Below are positions 1 through 11,413 of a DNA stretch of 64,000 nt, in pieces. Both the position numbers and the translations under genes were made by a program. The notes beneath the pieces are model-generated. The model saw only the letters and a program-made list of their open reading frames with translations. It searched no databases and was not told the DNA's origin. Each line of letters opens with the position of its first letter. Within the stretch, counting starts at the first letter, position 1. Source of the DNA: Erigeron canadensis (taxonomy: Eukaryota > Streptophyta > Magnoliopsida > Asterales > Asteraceae); the NCBI RefSeq assembly GCF_010389155.1, contig NC_057769.1:7192735-7256734 (forward strand), read 5' to 3'.

Positions 1-191
1 AAGTAGATAATTAATTAATTAAATTACTTCTGAAATTCGACATTTAACTATCCTTAACTTTCTTCACTTTATTTATGTTGTAAGTTCAACCCCCTCACTT
101 CCTGATACGTATCATTACTCCCGTCCCAAAAAAACACCTTTTCCTCAAGGTGTTTCTTTGAAAAGTTGCCTCAAGTATTTCCAGGATCCCA

Positions 192-619
192 TGTGATCCA
201 ACATCGGCATAGTATGGGATTGGTTGGTGGTTTATAAGCCTAGGCGTCCCCTCTCCTTTGAGCTATCCTTTGGGAGTGAGTTCTATACCTAGCTTATGAC
301 TTGATGCGAGCCTATTATGGGATGGGTTTGTATCAATTGTTATGAGAGCCTACCTACCTTTTGAGGTTCCAACACTCAGAATGGTAACCTATGGAGTGGT
401 GGCTTGGATGCCAACCGTGACCAACATAGCCATGACCAACAAGGATGTTGGCTCTTCAAAGGCTGGGGTATTGATGTGATCCCACATCGGCCAAGTATGG
501 GATTGGTTGGTGGTTTATAAGCCTAGGTGTCTCCTCCTTCTTTGAGCTAGGTTCTGGGAGTGAGTTCTACACCTAGCTTATGACTTGATGCAAGCTTATT
601 ATGGGACGGGATTGAATCA
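192..619 (+). mobile_element. TRIM (miniature LTR retrotransposon)
   Basis: Two direct repeats of about 145 bp, at 192-335 and 475-619, both start TGTGATCC and end ATCA or TCA. Their interiors are nearly the same: ACATCGG, GGTTGGTGGTTTATAAGCC, and a shared AGCTTATGACTTGATG. One base after the left repeat, 337-350 (TTGTTATGAGAGCC) resembles the initiator-Met tRNA primer-binding site TGGTATCAGAGCC. The internal part is only about 139 bp and has no ORF. This is TRIM architecture: LTR, PBS, short filler, LTR. No clean 5-bp target duplication is visible, so the copy is old or its edges are eroded. Confidence 0.75.
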
Positions 620-3323
620 ACTTCTGTTATAGAAGCGTGTTATACCTTCACTGCCCTCTTTCAGCTATTGAATTACATCACGTCCTTCTTCGCACTATCA
701 TCAGAATATCCCGATCTAAGTTTTTTACTTTATCTCTCTTTCAATTTTATCAAGTTGCAGTTTACTTCGCTTGCTTAACTCGGCGGCCAGTCTTAAAGTC
801 TTTCTAATAACACGTTTGTTAAATTATGTAACCTCACATACTGAGTACTATATTACTGTTTAAACACTCCAATTGTTATGTTCAACCTCTGATCCGTATA
901 TCTTTTCTCATATGTGAATTGCTATTTTGTATCTGTTTTGGTTTTGATCTTATTTGTTTCATTAACATAGCTAGTGATTTGCCATGCTTTTGATGCACAA
1001 ATCTGTTTATATCCATTTACTTGTTACATTCAAGTATCAAGCTAAAAATTTCACTTCTTTAAAATATTTGATTATTTCATTTCTGTAATCTTTTTATATT
1101 AAGAACTACCTAACATCTTTATATACGAGTAGTATATATCCATCTTGGTTTTAAAAAGCGCGCCTTAGCGCTAGGCGTACCTAGGCGCAAGCCTTAGAGC
1201 TTTTTGGTACACAAGGCACATGGTGTACAAAAAAACGCTCGCTTTTTGGGCTTTTTTGTGAGCGCAGGCACTAAAAAGCACGAGTTTTTTGTACACGAGG
1301 ATTTTTTGTATAAATAAGTACTCTTTTGTTTCTTACCTCATCTTTCTCAACAAGATTGATCACTTCTTTCTCTTTCTCAACTAGACCAACCATCTTTTGG
1401 GAGCTTTTTTTTTTTAAACTTGTGAAAAACGTTTTAGTGACGAGGCTTGAGAACTTTTCTGAGTAATAATCCAGTTAACCCAGACAAGGGGATGATGTGA
1501 AACATTATTGAATACAATAATATAGAAGCATTATGATAATTCCTTGCTGTGGTGCACATAGCCCACTTAGTGGGTCCCATTTCAGTGTGATTTTCTTCTG
1601 GATTGTTGTAGTGAGTAACTTCATAGAAAAGTATCATGCACGGAAAGAAACTAGGGGACACAGGTTTTAGGTTTATTATAGTTAGAATTTGCTTTTCTGG
1701 CTAATGTGGATATAGACTTTGATGTTGACCATACTACAGGAATCACCTAGTAATTCTTTCCTCTTGATTGTTTCTTCAGCATATGGCTCTATTGATTAAG
1801 AGTTACATTTTCTTTTTTAAAAGTTGAATATATGTTCCCATTAATGCAATCATACATAAATCTAAGTGGATCAAATGCGGTTCTCTGTTCACATCCTAAT
1901 TACCATATAGGTTTTTCATATTGATGACAATTCGTTAATAATAAGACATTTTCGATGGCTTTAAAACATGTAGCTTACTCTAGACATCCGTTAAACATTA
2001 GACCTTTTTCCTTTTGCTCTTTTGTATTGTTGTTCACTTCACTTTACATATTAACACTTATCTCCTAGCAGGAAAGTACAAACCCCGTGGATAATCTTAC
2101 CGTGTATTTGTGATGGTTCTGATGTAAATTTACTCTTTTACACATTTTCTTTCTATATTTTTGCGAGTCTCAGTCCGTTGGTGAAGTCTTTCCTTCGTGA
2201 GGTAGTGACTCGTGATGGACAGGGATTGATAATGATTGTATGTTAACATAATTTGAAAATCAAATAAAAGATCATATGACCATTTTCTCCAAGAGGCAAA
2301 AGTCCTAGTTACATAAGTAGTCATTATTATTGTTGAATTATAGGAGGGGGAAATTGCTACGAAACCGTAGCCATGTAGTTTAAGTGTTCACAGCTTCATT
2401 TAAGTTTTGTTACTTGTAACACTGGATTGGTCGTTAAACATATATATTTATGTAGATGATATGGAACCATACACTTGGAAAGGCTCATGCATGATTTTTT
2501 TCTTTATCAGAAATTTTTTCTATTTGGTATGTCCCGCTCATGCACGCGGTTTTGAGATTTATTTGAACTATGTGACAGAGGTTACTCATCATGATTGTTC
2601 TAATCAGCTCATAGTATAGTTTCAGGCTTAAAAAGCAAATGTGTGTAAACTGAAGGCTACTATTATTGATTTTTGATGCGTATTAGTAGCTTTAAGCAAC
2701 TTCACAGAATAGTATAGGTAGAGGAGGCAAAACACTTTCTGTCTAGTTTTCTAATTTATACAAGCGATTAATGTGTCAAATATGATTACAGAAATATTTT
2801 AATTCGGTTATAATATAATACACCTTTGCGACTTTCAACATGTTTGACACATTTGACTGTAATTTTACTTTTACCTGTTTGAAACGTTAGAGAGAAGATA
2901 CCCAGAATAAAACTATTCCTGCCACCTCTAGTACTACGACTAAAAATTGCGTGAATATGTGTTGGTTCAGTTGAAATTAAAAACTTTTGTCTATTGTTAT
3001 AAGTACCTTATCGACGTGGGCTTCTAGGTTCTCAGTTTGTGTTATCTGGTGGAGGTGTTTGTATGACTTTGATGTTTAATATTACTGTATAGTGTAAGTG
3101 TCACCCAATATTTCCCTTGTACACCTAGTATCAAAAGCCTGTAGTTTCTTTAGTAACATTTCTATATCTAGAAGTAAAATTATTCCAACTTTCATCTCAA
3201 AAGCCAATAAAAGCTAGATCAAGTGCCATGCTTTCTAGTGTCTTGATTTTGGAGTACTCATAACAATAGCTTGGCGATAGTATGTAGAAGTAATTCTTAC
3301 AATTTTTTATATGTAAATATAGC
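620..3323. other. AT-rich spacer, no gene recognised
   Basis: No frame longer than about 75 codons and no protein similarity that I can recognise. The T-rich texture with occasional TTTNCAG-like sites resembles intron or decayed transcribed sequence, but I could not chain exons. The only distinct patch is the GC-rich repeat at about 1150-1300, listed separately. Confidence 0.5.
1145..1300. repeat. GCGCCTAGGCG-type degenerate repeat
   Basis: A GC-rich patch in AT-rich spacer. It contains alternating GCGC, TAGGCG and CCTAGGCGC words and short inverted copies of AAAAAGC..GCTTTTT. It resembles the subterminal part of a non-autonomous DNA transposon (hAT-like), but I could not define paired termini or a target duplication. 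Confidence 0.3.
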
Positions 3324-3331
3324 ATAAGAGA

Positions 3332-4249
3332 TAAGGCTGGCATAACAGGTTCGACACGACATGTTAAGACACGATACGATAAGACACGAGACCTGTTAGG
3401 TTGAACACGAACACGACACGAAAATTAACAGGTAACACGATAAAAAAAAAACCTGTTAAGAAACCTGTTTACCTTTTTTTTTTAATCACAGATTCATCTT
3501 GATACCTATATCATCTTCATACCTATATCAGTCTCTATGTCGATATTAAATCTCTAAACCAATCTATATATCTAGAAATGTAAAAAAAAACACATTTATA
3601 CAAAAACGAGATTCTTATACAAACACATATAGAAAAAGCCTGGATCTATAGAAAAATAAAGATGAAAAAGAAGAGCGACTTGGTGGTATTGAAGACGTCG
3701 ATATCGCCGCTCCTGTATACTCCAGCGTAGATCTGAAAAGTAGATCTGAAAAGTCGTAGATCATCTCGTGTTCGCCGCCGCCGTCATAACTACCATTGGC
3801 CGGACATCGAAACCATGTTCGCCGCCGCTGTGATAACTACCATCGGTCATATCAAAACCCTATCACCCCCCGCCACTGTCGTAGTAGATATATACCAGCA
3901 GATGGATAGACATAGAGATAAATAGAATAATGAAAATGGATATCATATTACTTTGTGGAAAAGATATTTCTTTGTAGCTTTCACTTGGTGCTTGTATTAT
4001 TTCTCAAACAAACCTTGAAGTTTTTCGGGTTATAAGAATTAAACCTTCACTTTTTACACTACATACATTCTTTTTTAATTTAAAAATCTTAACAGGTCTT
4101 TAACAGGTTTAACAGGTCCAAACCTGTCGTGTCTTAACAGGTTCGGACCTGTTAGAACACGAAACCTGTTAAGCCCAAACACGAAACCTGTTAATAACAG
4201 GTCGTGTCGTGTCGTGTTAACAGGTTTCGTGTCAAAATTGTCAGCCTTA
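3332..4249. mobile_element. Non-autonomous hAT element with 8-bp TSD
   Basis: The ends are TAAGGCTGGCA (left) and TGTCAGCCTTA (right), an imperfect terminal inverted repeat. The element is flanked by a perfect 8-bp duplication ATAAGAGA at 3324-3331 and 4250-4257, which is diagnostic of the hAT superfamily. Both subterminal regions are packed with AACAGGT and ACACGA/CGTGTC words in both orientations, as expected of transposase-binding arrays. The middle has a roughly 46-bp direct duplication (near 3768-3860, TGTTCGCCGCCG..). No transposase frame is present, so it must move in trans. Confidence 0.85.
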
Positions 4250-4257
4250 ATAAGAGA

Positions 4258-5757
4258 CAGCTGAATTCAAATATTCTCAACTATTTGTTAGTTTTGAATA
4301 ATCTCATTTGCAACTAAAATGTAACTTAGCTGTTACAGAGACGAGTGGAAAGAGAAGTTGATTTACAGGCATGATTAGTCTTGCTCTAGTTTGTCCGAGC
4401 ACATGGTAGGACTTTTGAATGTTAGCTGGACACATTCATTATTGTCATGTGGATTAGCTTACCTACTGGATGTTGTGGTGACAGTAATTATGAAGGGTTC
4501 AAATCAAAGAAGTTCTTAGGTGTGCTTGTATCCTGTTATATCATTATTGAGATGGGTTTGTTGAGTCGGGTTACGTTTTGCTGAGTAGGGTTACGTTTTC
4601 TTTATTAAAAAACTTAACTAAAATGGAAATCGGTCAAACATGAAACTCGTCAAAAGTGTATTTTCAAAGCATACGAGTATACTGACACTGAAATCTTTCT
4701 TCTTAAGATATATATAATATTAAATTGGAGAGTTTTCTTAGTCGTTTTACAATCTTTCTTCTTAAGCTTGGTCCATTTTCATTCCAGACCGGTTGGTGGT
4801 TGATCCATAATGTGCTGATTATCCATTATACAGGTTTACATTGGTAGTTAACTATTTTTATTTTTCTGAATGAACAGATTGTTACTAGTTAGTGAGTCCT
4901 ATTATTGGGATATATATTTTTTATTAGCTGGATTAAATAGAAATCTGTACATATTGAAGAAGGTAGGAAATTTCATCCTGCTTCCTACAATTGGTAGAGT
5001 TTTTAACTCATACATATTTTTGGTTCTTGGAACTTGGAACCTTACATTGTTTTGTGTTTCTCTTCTTTCAAGCAGTGAAGCAGCAAATTAGAAGTAATTA
5101 AATATCATGCATTTGTTTCTTCTGGCGGACTAAAGTCATTACTGATTATTCTATCTTTTTGTTCTAGTTCCTACCATTCTTGGAGAGGTAATTCATTACT
5201 ATATTTATTATTGATGGACAGTCTTGACGAATATGCAATTTCTTTTAGTATCACGAAATAATAATTGATAAATGTAATTGGAGGATTATTAAGTTATTGA
5301 GATTCAATTGGACACTAGCCTGACTAGGAAATTTAGTGGGTACAAATGGTACATCAAATCCGGGGTTCTTATCCAATTATTTATTTATTTTTATTTTTTT
5401 TAAAACTTGGTAGGTCTACAAACATGTCAAAAAACCTAGGGTTAACACCGTTGATCAAAGGCTAATATTAAGAGAATGAGGAGAGAGGAGTGGTGGAAAC
5501 TTTTTGTCATCAACGGGATGGGTATGGGGCCATACAGGTCTATATATCAATCCCGAAAGTCTCCAAAACATAATAATAATAATACCGCTCCCATTTTCCA
5601 TTCATTACCACTTTTTGGTTCATTTTCTGGTACCCGAGGTCCCAAATTCTGTGAACCAAGAAAATGGTTATTGGTCCTATGTTTCATTCGGTACCACTTC
5701 TTTGTACCTGGATCCGGATGACATCGAGAATTGGAAAATTATGCTCAATCTCTATAT
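4258..5757. other. AT-rich spacer, no gene recognised
   Basis: Only short chance frames (up to 94 codons, two overlapping frames near 5476-5788). No paired terminal repeats found. A local repeat of GGGTTACGTTTTGCTGAGT lies near 4565-4600. Confidence 0.45.
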
Positions 5758-6162
5758 AGGTCCACTAATTAAATCACATATATCATAGTTCTAATGAATA
5801 TGGCAGCTAGGTCTACTAAATTAAGTCACATGTATCGTAGTTTTAAGGCTATCTCTAATGCTAAAGACGTTATTAGGCGTCTTTGAGCTGCCATATAATA
5901 TCCTTACAAATCCTTATACATCTTTATAAATTTTTTAAATATTATAATTTTATCTCCAACCATACAAACATCTTTACATATCCTTACCTCCAATTAAAAA
6001 CAAAAATATATTAAGTAATGACAAGTAAGGGCATACCTTTAGGTAAAGATATCTTTCAAAAAATTCTTATATTTGGACCTGAGTTTTAACAGCAAAGGAT
6101 ATCCAAAGGCATGTAAGAGCTTCCAAAGGCTTCTACATTGAAAATAGCCTAATGAATATGGT
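5758..6162. repeat. 51-bp tandem duplication, second copy split by a MITE
   Basis: Copy 1 is at 5758-5808 (AGGTCCACTAATTAAATCAC.., then TCTAATGAATATGG). Copy 2 starts at 5809, is interrupted after TTTTAA at 5846, and resumes with TAATGAATATGG at 6150. Copy 1 therefore acts as a built-in empty site for the MITE. Confidence 0.7.
5847..6149. mobile_element. Tourist-like (PIF/Harbinger) MITE, TAA TSD
   Basis: 303 bp. The left end is GGCTATCTCTAATG, and the right end read in reverse is GGCTATTTTCAATG. It is flanked by TAA on both sides (5844-5846 and 6150-6152), the 3-bp duplication typical of PIF/Harbinger elements. No coding capacity. The neighbouring unsplit 51-bp copy supports the boundaries. 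Confidence 0.8.
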
Positions 6163-7487
6163 AGGTGAAAAGAAAGTGTTGGTAAATTTCAACTCACATA
6201 TTCTGAGAATGATACACATTTAAAAACACTATCTACATATATCCTTACGCTCAAAGATTCAAATTAGTATATACATTTATTTAATTTTCTTTTGAAACAA
6301 CCAAAATAAAAAAAAAAGATATAATTACAGGTTGCATTGAATAACAATATGATAATGAGTAGTGGCAGTCCTCGAAATTGAAGTACCCAGAACAAGTCGG
6401 AAATAAATGTCTTTAACTTTTAGCGAATTCAAATATATAAACAATTTTTTTGATAAATGATAATTAACGTTATTATATACGTAACACAATTGTAGTATAT
6501 ATAATATATATATATATATATCTAGGATAGAGATCAACTGAGAAGATGTCTTAGGGAGAGAAAGTTTGTTTTTTATTTTTTTTTTTAGCTTCTTTTTTTA
6601 AACCTTTTTTATTTTTTTACTTTTTTTTATTCTCTCTTTAATTAACCAATTTCATAGAATTTTTTTTTTTTTTATCAAAGGGCGTAGCCCGTAAGCTATA
6701 GGCGGAGTTTCTCAGACTATGACATAGCTATGATAGCTAAGGGCGAAGCCCGTTAGGATATCATCGATCAACCCTATGACCTATTAACTTCTATGACTTA
6801 TCACTCTCATCCGGTAGAGGTTGATTATGAATTAGAACGAATTAGAGGTTGACTAATAAATTTGAAACAATTGAAAAGCTCCCCAACATTGTACGCAAGA
6901 TCAACTTTCTGTTTTGTATACTTTTTCATGTACAATCAATTACTACAAATGAATTTCTAAAGAAATTACAGTATAGTACTACACATTAATCTGAGATAAC
7001 CTTATCATTAATTAGAAGTCATGTTGATATGTTCCGAATACATCATGTTATCAAGTGACTCATATATACGTTATCCACTTGTCTAAAGTAACATCCTTTG
7101 AATATGTTAAGTTGAAAGGTTAGTACGAAGGAAATTGCACCACACTTGGATAGTTTACTTTGATCTTTGCAATCTTTGATCCTAACAAGTCCTTTTTTAT
7201 TTTGTTATACGATTATTACACTCTACTTTCCACTTACTAAACCATTATGAAATTAACAAGAGACGTGCGAAAGAAAGTTGGTAGAAAAGTAGTGTGAGTA
7301 GATTATCCAAACCATATAGATTTGGTTTTTAGTTGCATAGGTCTAAGGTCTTCCTTTTAGTCGTGTTGGTTGGTTAACATATGATATTGACATCATAGCG
7401 CATAACGTCATATAATTTTTGAACTGTGACGAAATACAAGAGATCACTAGAGTGACACATGTCTTCCAATCAAGTTTTCAATAAAAA
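6163..7487. other. AT-rich spacer with a GGGCGAAGCCC/CTATGACCTAT patch
   Basis: No gene recognised. 6497-6522 is a (TA)n tract. 6680-6830 holds inverted GGGCGTAGCCC and GGGCGAAGCCC words and repeated CTATGAC(C/T)TA words. The same words occur at 11700-11960 and 57730-57830, so this is probably a relic of the same repeat family. Confidence 0.4.
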
Positions 7488-7496
7488 TAAAAGTAT

Positions 7497-8492
7497 GGCC
7501 AAAGTATTTTGTCCCTGTGATTTTTCGAATAAGCATTTTTCATTCTCGCAGTTAAGTTTTGGCTAAAATCATCCCTGTGGTTTGCATTTCGTCTTTGCCA
7601 TTATAACTTTGCTGTTAACCCCCTCACATGCAAGTCATGTGAAGGGCATTTTTGTCTTTTTATATAATTAAGTGCAAAAATTGTCCCTGTGGTTTGTTGG
7701 TTTTTACATTTTTCATCCTCATCGTTAATAAATCCAGGAGAACTTTTCAAATAAAAAAAATATATGTTATTAACAATGTAATCCAAACAAAACAAAAAAC
7801 CTATACACCTACATTTAAGAATATAGTCAATCACTTTCAAATGCAAACACATATATACAATGTTTTAAATACCGGTAGTATTACTTGTAATACCGGTATT
7901 GGAGGGTACTCTGGTACAACTATTTCTGGTTTTTTCGGTATTTTTCAGTATTATCGTTCCGGTATTTTTAGTTTTCTCATTTTTTATTTTTTGAATTTTT
8001 AAAATTTTTTTATACTACTTTAATGTTATTTTTTTTTTGTAATTTGTGAACTTTCTTATACTTTGTTATAAATTAACTATCTGCTTTATTTTTGAGTGAA
8101 TTGTAATTATATTTTGACTATTTTCGTTAAATTATAGTAAGTTTTAATAAAATAAATTAGCTGTATTGGCCGGTATTAAATTAGATCCTCATATAACATA
8201 TAGGTTTTTGATTTGAGATTGTGTTGGTTTTTGATTAAATTTTTGTTTGGACGTTTGTTAAAATACAATGATGACAAATGTAAAAACGACAAACCATAAG
8301 GACGAATTTTGCACTTAACTATAAGGACAAACAATGAAGATGGGTGAAAAGACATAAATGCCCCTCACGTGCAAGGGTTAACGGATCCAAGGACGAAATG
8401 CAAACCACATGGATGATTTTAGCCCAAAGTTAATGGCACAAATGAAAAATGATTATTCCAAAAACTACAGGTACGAAAAAAATACTTTGGCC
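7497..8492. mobile_element. Non-autonomous Mutator-like element (MULE), perfect 9-bp TSD
   Basis: 996 bp with long terminal inverted repeats of about 230 bp beginning GGCCAAAGTATTTT. The arms share segments such as TGGTTTGCATTTCGTC and TTAAGTGCAAAA. It is flanked by a perfect 9-bp duplication TAAAAGTAT (7488-7496 and 8493-8501), the Mutator signature. No transposase. The centre holds unrelated AT-rich DNA with TACCGGTA words, perhaps a second nested element. Confidence 0.85.
7858..8190. mobile_element. Possible nested element with TACCGGTATT repeats
   Basis: Inside the MULE. It starts near CAATGTTTTAAATACCGG and ends near GGCCGGTATTAAATTAG, with several inverted (A/T)CCGGTA words between. 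The ends could be decayed hAT termini, but no clear target duplication is visible. Confidence 0.25.
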
Positions 8493-8964
8493 TAAAAGTA
8501 TCCTTTGACAAGTTTTCACTAGGAATGCATGTGAAAATTCGTAAAACATAATGGAACGAAAATGGAAACCGTTTCGAATAAGTTCATTATTAAAATTATG
8601 AAGGTTTAAGAAGAGGGTTCAAATATAAATTACACAAAGACTACACAAATTAGAATTACACTAATTAAAATAATGAAGAAAAATGATGTTTATCAACAAA
8701 TTCGTTTACACCCTTTCAAGTGTATGTAACTCTCCGTTCATATCGGACCAAAACTCATAAGAATCCTTTAATATATAAAAAAATCGATCGACTCATCTTA
8801 TGTCTGTCATATGTGTTAAATATATCATCTAAGATTATTAGTAGGTATGGTCGTAGAACACAAAACCATTGGTAATTGCACTTAAATTGATATGACACTG
8901 CTCATTTTTGTTTACCATTGCCTTCTCGTGTTTGAGACCATTGGCGATAGTTTTCAATACAGTA

Positions 8965-9060
8965 CTAAAACCCGTGTCCAACACTGGACACGAGACTTGT
9001 GACATTATTAATATTAGATATTGATACATGTAACTCATAAAAAACTTATAAGTTCAAAGT
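8965..9060 (-). mobile_element. Helitron 3' terminus fragment (GTGTCCA hairpin family)
   Basis: Read on the minus strand, a near-perfect hairpin (CCCGTGTCCA, loop ACAC, TGGACACGAG at 8969-8992) is followed by TTTTAGT, close to the CTAGT Helitron end. The same hairpin ends the elements at 25854 and 62819. The 5' end of this copy could not be found. Confidence 0.4.
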
Positions 9061-9862
9061 TGAAAATATAAGTAGATATAAGTTGTGTTAAATACTTTGA
9101 TGCGACACTACTCATTCTAGTAAGGTATACCGTCGCATGATTCAGATACCTTATTAGTATCATGATGGTATAGTTAAGATATATTCAAGAGAAAATGAAC
9201 AATATGTTCGTCCTTAATGAATTCGCATTTTCCGCAACAACTGCATAGATGACTTTGACGTCCATGCTATTAGAAATAATCTAGTAATTTCCTTAGTCTC
9301 CCAATAACACTTGCCTGTTCGAAATTTGAAGAAACAATTCGATTTTTGAGCCTTTGAGGTAGTAAATACTAAATAGGGTTGGATCAAAATCAATGTTAAT
9401 TTATTTGGTATTTAATTTGACTGTATTTAGTAATAAAAACATTTATGGAAATTATGGAAATGGAACTAATTAAAAAGATTGAAATAGCACTACCGGAAGC
9501 AAATCTGACTTCAATCAGTTTTGATTCGAAACCTTAACGTGAACTAAATATTTATTGAGTCGTTTAGTTCAAAGAATTTAAAGAAATTTAGTGAAAAGGT
9601 ATTACAATTTTCTTTTTGTCATGCATGTTAAGTTAACTAGGTTGATCTCGTGCATTATTTCAAGTTTATATCTTATTTCCATTGATTGCTCATGAATGTT
9701 ATATAATTAAAACAATCGTAAAAATTAAGATGAATGATTATATATATTTTATAAAATAAACGTGTCATATAAATCAAGTAAAAAGTCAACAAAGCATAAC
9801 CTTACCCCCTAGAAACCAACCAGTTAAATAGTACGAGTAATTAATTAAATGTTTCTGTCTGT
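9061..9862. other. AT-rich spacer, nothing recognised
   Basis: No frame of note, no paired repeats and no recognisable regulatory architecture. Confidence 0.4.
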
Positions 9863-9865
9863 TAA

Positions 9866-10110
9866 GGCTAAACGGAATGGGGGAAGATGAAGAGGTGGGG
9901 ATATCCGCCATGTGGTAAGAAAATTTTGGTGGGAAAAGGGGAGAATGGTGAGGGGGCAAGATTTGGGCGAGAAGGAGATTTGGAAGGAGAGTTTAGGCCA
10001 GAGAAAAATTCCGCCCATTGGTGTTTTGGGGGCGTAAACGGCGAGAGGGGTGGTGTGGAGGGCGAGAAAAGGGCGAGAGAAGAAGGAGATTCGCCCCACT
10101 CCGTTCAGCC
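9866..10110. mobile_element. GC-rich Tourist-like MITE, TAA TSD
   Basis: 245 bp. The left end is GGCTAAACGGAATGGGGG, and the right end in reverse is GGCTGAACGGAGTGGGGCG. TAA flanks both sides (9863-9865 and 10111-10113). It is strikingly GC-rich, with GGGCGAGA words. Open frames of 90-115 codons on both strands here are by-products of its low stop-codon content. Confidence 0.75.
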
Positions 10111-10113
10111 TAA

Positions 10114-10572
10114 TCGAATGGTCGATTATAGGCGTTATTTTTCGCCATTCCCGCCTTAGACCACCAACGGATTTGTGGTGGTGTTTTTTCAAAAAATAAA
10201 TAAATTTATATATTTATACGTACAACTCCTACTCTTAATTCTAAACTACAAGAATAATGATTATACATCATATCCTAATTAATTAAGTATAGTTTTATTT
10301 TATTCCCTCAATGGATAATTTTTATATTTTGTCTTCTTATCATTTCCTTTAATTTAATAGGTCACTCATTTTAGAACGTTTTTTTCTCATTTGTCATCTT
10401 ATTGTATGTTGTCCATATGTTTCATTTGCAATTTATATAGGACACGTACTCTTTGCCTGGTTAATAACTTTCATACGTAAGAAATTGTGGTGGCTTATAT
10501 GTAAGGAATAATATGTCCATAAAAAACAGCGGGCCATGTGTTTTAATTAAAATTCAACAACTATTAAAAAGT
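10114..10572. other. AT-rich spacer
   Basis: No gene or paired repeat seen. A small CACCAC..GTGGTG inverted repeat lies near 10161-10184. Confidence 0.4.
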
Positions 10573-10636
10573 TAGTATGTGATGGGTTTCACACCTAAAC
10601 TTATGTGCCAGACAGCCTTATATTCATTTTTCTCAC
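10573..10636. mobile_element. Fragment of the (TA)n-flanked MITE family
   Basis: The order GTATGTGATGGG, CACACCTAAACTTATGTGCC, ACAGCCTTATATTC matches the right half of the full copies at 21981, 33406 and 37782. A (TA)n tract follows directly. Confidence 0.5.
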
Positions 10637-10650
10637 ATATATATATATAT

Positions 10651-10854
10651 AAGTTTTAGGTAAAATAAAACAAGTATTAAAGTAAAACAAATAAAACAAT
10701 AGGTTTTTCTTCACTAAAGATTACCATGCACCATGAAAATCATTGTGCATCAATTGCTTCGTGAATCTTCGTGCATCAATTTAACCATGATCCAAGGGTC
10801 AAGATCATGTCTTATTTGTTTTACTTTAATACTTGTTTTACAATACACAACCCC
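10651..10854. mobile_element. MITE bounded by (TA)n tracts
   Basis: About 200 bp. The arms share AAAACAAGTATTAAAGTAAA and AACAAATAA in inverted orientation (left 10660-10700, right 10815-10850). (TA)n tracts lie immediately outside both ends. No coding capacity. Confidence 0.6.
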
Positions 10855-10878
10855 TATATATATATATATATATATATA

Positions 10879-11278
10879 GGGTAACACTCCGGTAAGAACA
10901 GTCTTAAAATTTAAAATAAGAACGGTGAGAACATTAAAAAAACATCATTTTGATGCATTAAAAGTCCATAAAACTAACATAGTGCAGAACTAATTATCAT
11001 CATTTAAGTGTTTAACAACACATTGATCCGTCAAAATCGAAAAAATTACGTTTTTTTGTGGATGCATCATTTTGAAGAATATGCATCCAAGATGAATGCA
11101 CAAAACAAAAAACATGATTTTCTTGATTTTGACAGGCCAATGTGTTGCTATACACTTTAATAATGATAATTAGTTATGCACTATGTTAGTTTTATGGACT
11201 TTTAATGCATCAAAATGATGTTTTTTAAGTGTTCTCACCGTTCTTATTTTAAGACTTTTCTTATTTAATTGTCCCCCT
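10879..11278. mobile_element. Long foldback MITE bounded by (TA)n tracts
   Basis: Almost the whole 400 bp is one inverted repeat. Both arms contain TAAGAACGGTGAGAACA, CATCATTTTGATGCATTAAA and AGTCCATAAAACTAACATAG in the same order, with outer ends AGGGTAACA and AGGGGGACA. The centre contains ATGCATCCAAGATGAATGCA. As single-stranded DNA or RNA it would form a hairpin with arms of about 190 bp. Confidence 0.8.
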
Positions 11279-11294
11279 ATATATATATATATAT

Positions 11295-11390
11295 GCTTGG
11301 ACCCCATGTTTTTCATGAATTAAAAAAATTAGATGTGAGGAGTTCTACACCCAAATTGGGTATCTAACAGCTACATACTCCATACCCTCA
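11295..11390. mobile_element. Truncated copy of the (TA)n-flanked MITE family
   Basis: Matches the right half of the copy at 33406: a CCCATG..TTTTTCATGAATTAAAAA equivalent, GTGAGGAGTTCTACACCCAA, then CTAACAGC. (TA)n tracts lie on both sides. Confidence 0.5.
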
Positions 11391-11413
11391 TATATATAAT
11401 ATATATATATATA

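Noticed and set aside
9845..10192. Overlapping frames of 90 and 115 codons on opposite strands
   Set aside because: Both lie over a GC-rich MITE; no protein-like conservation pattern.
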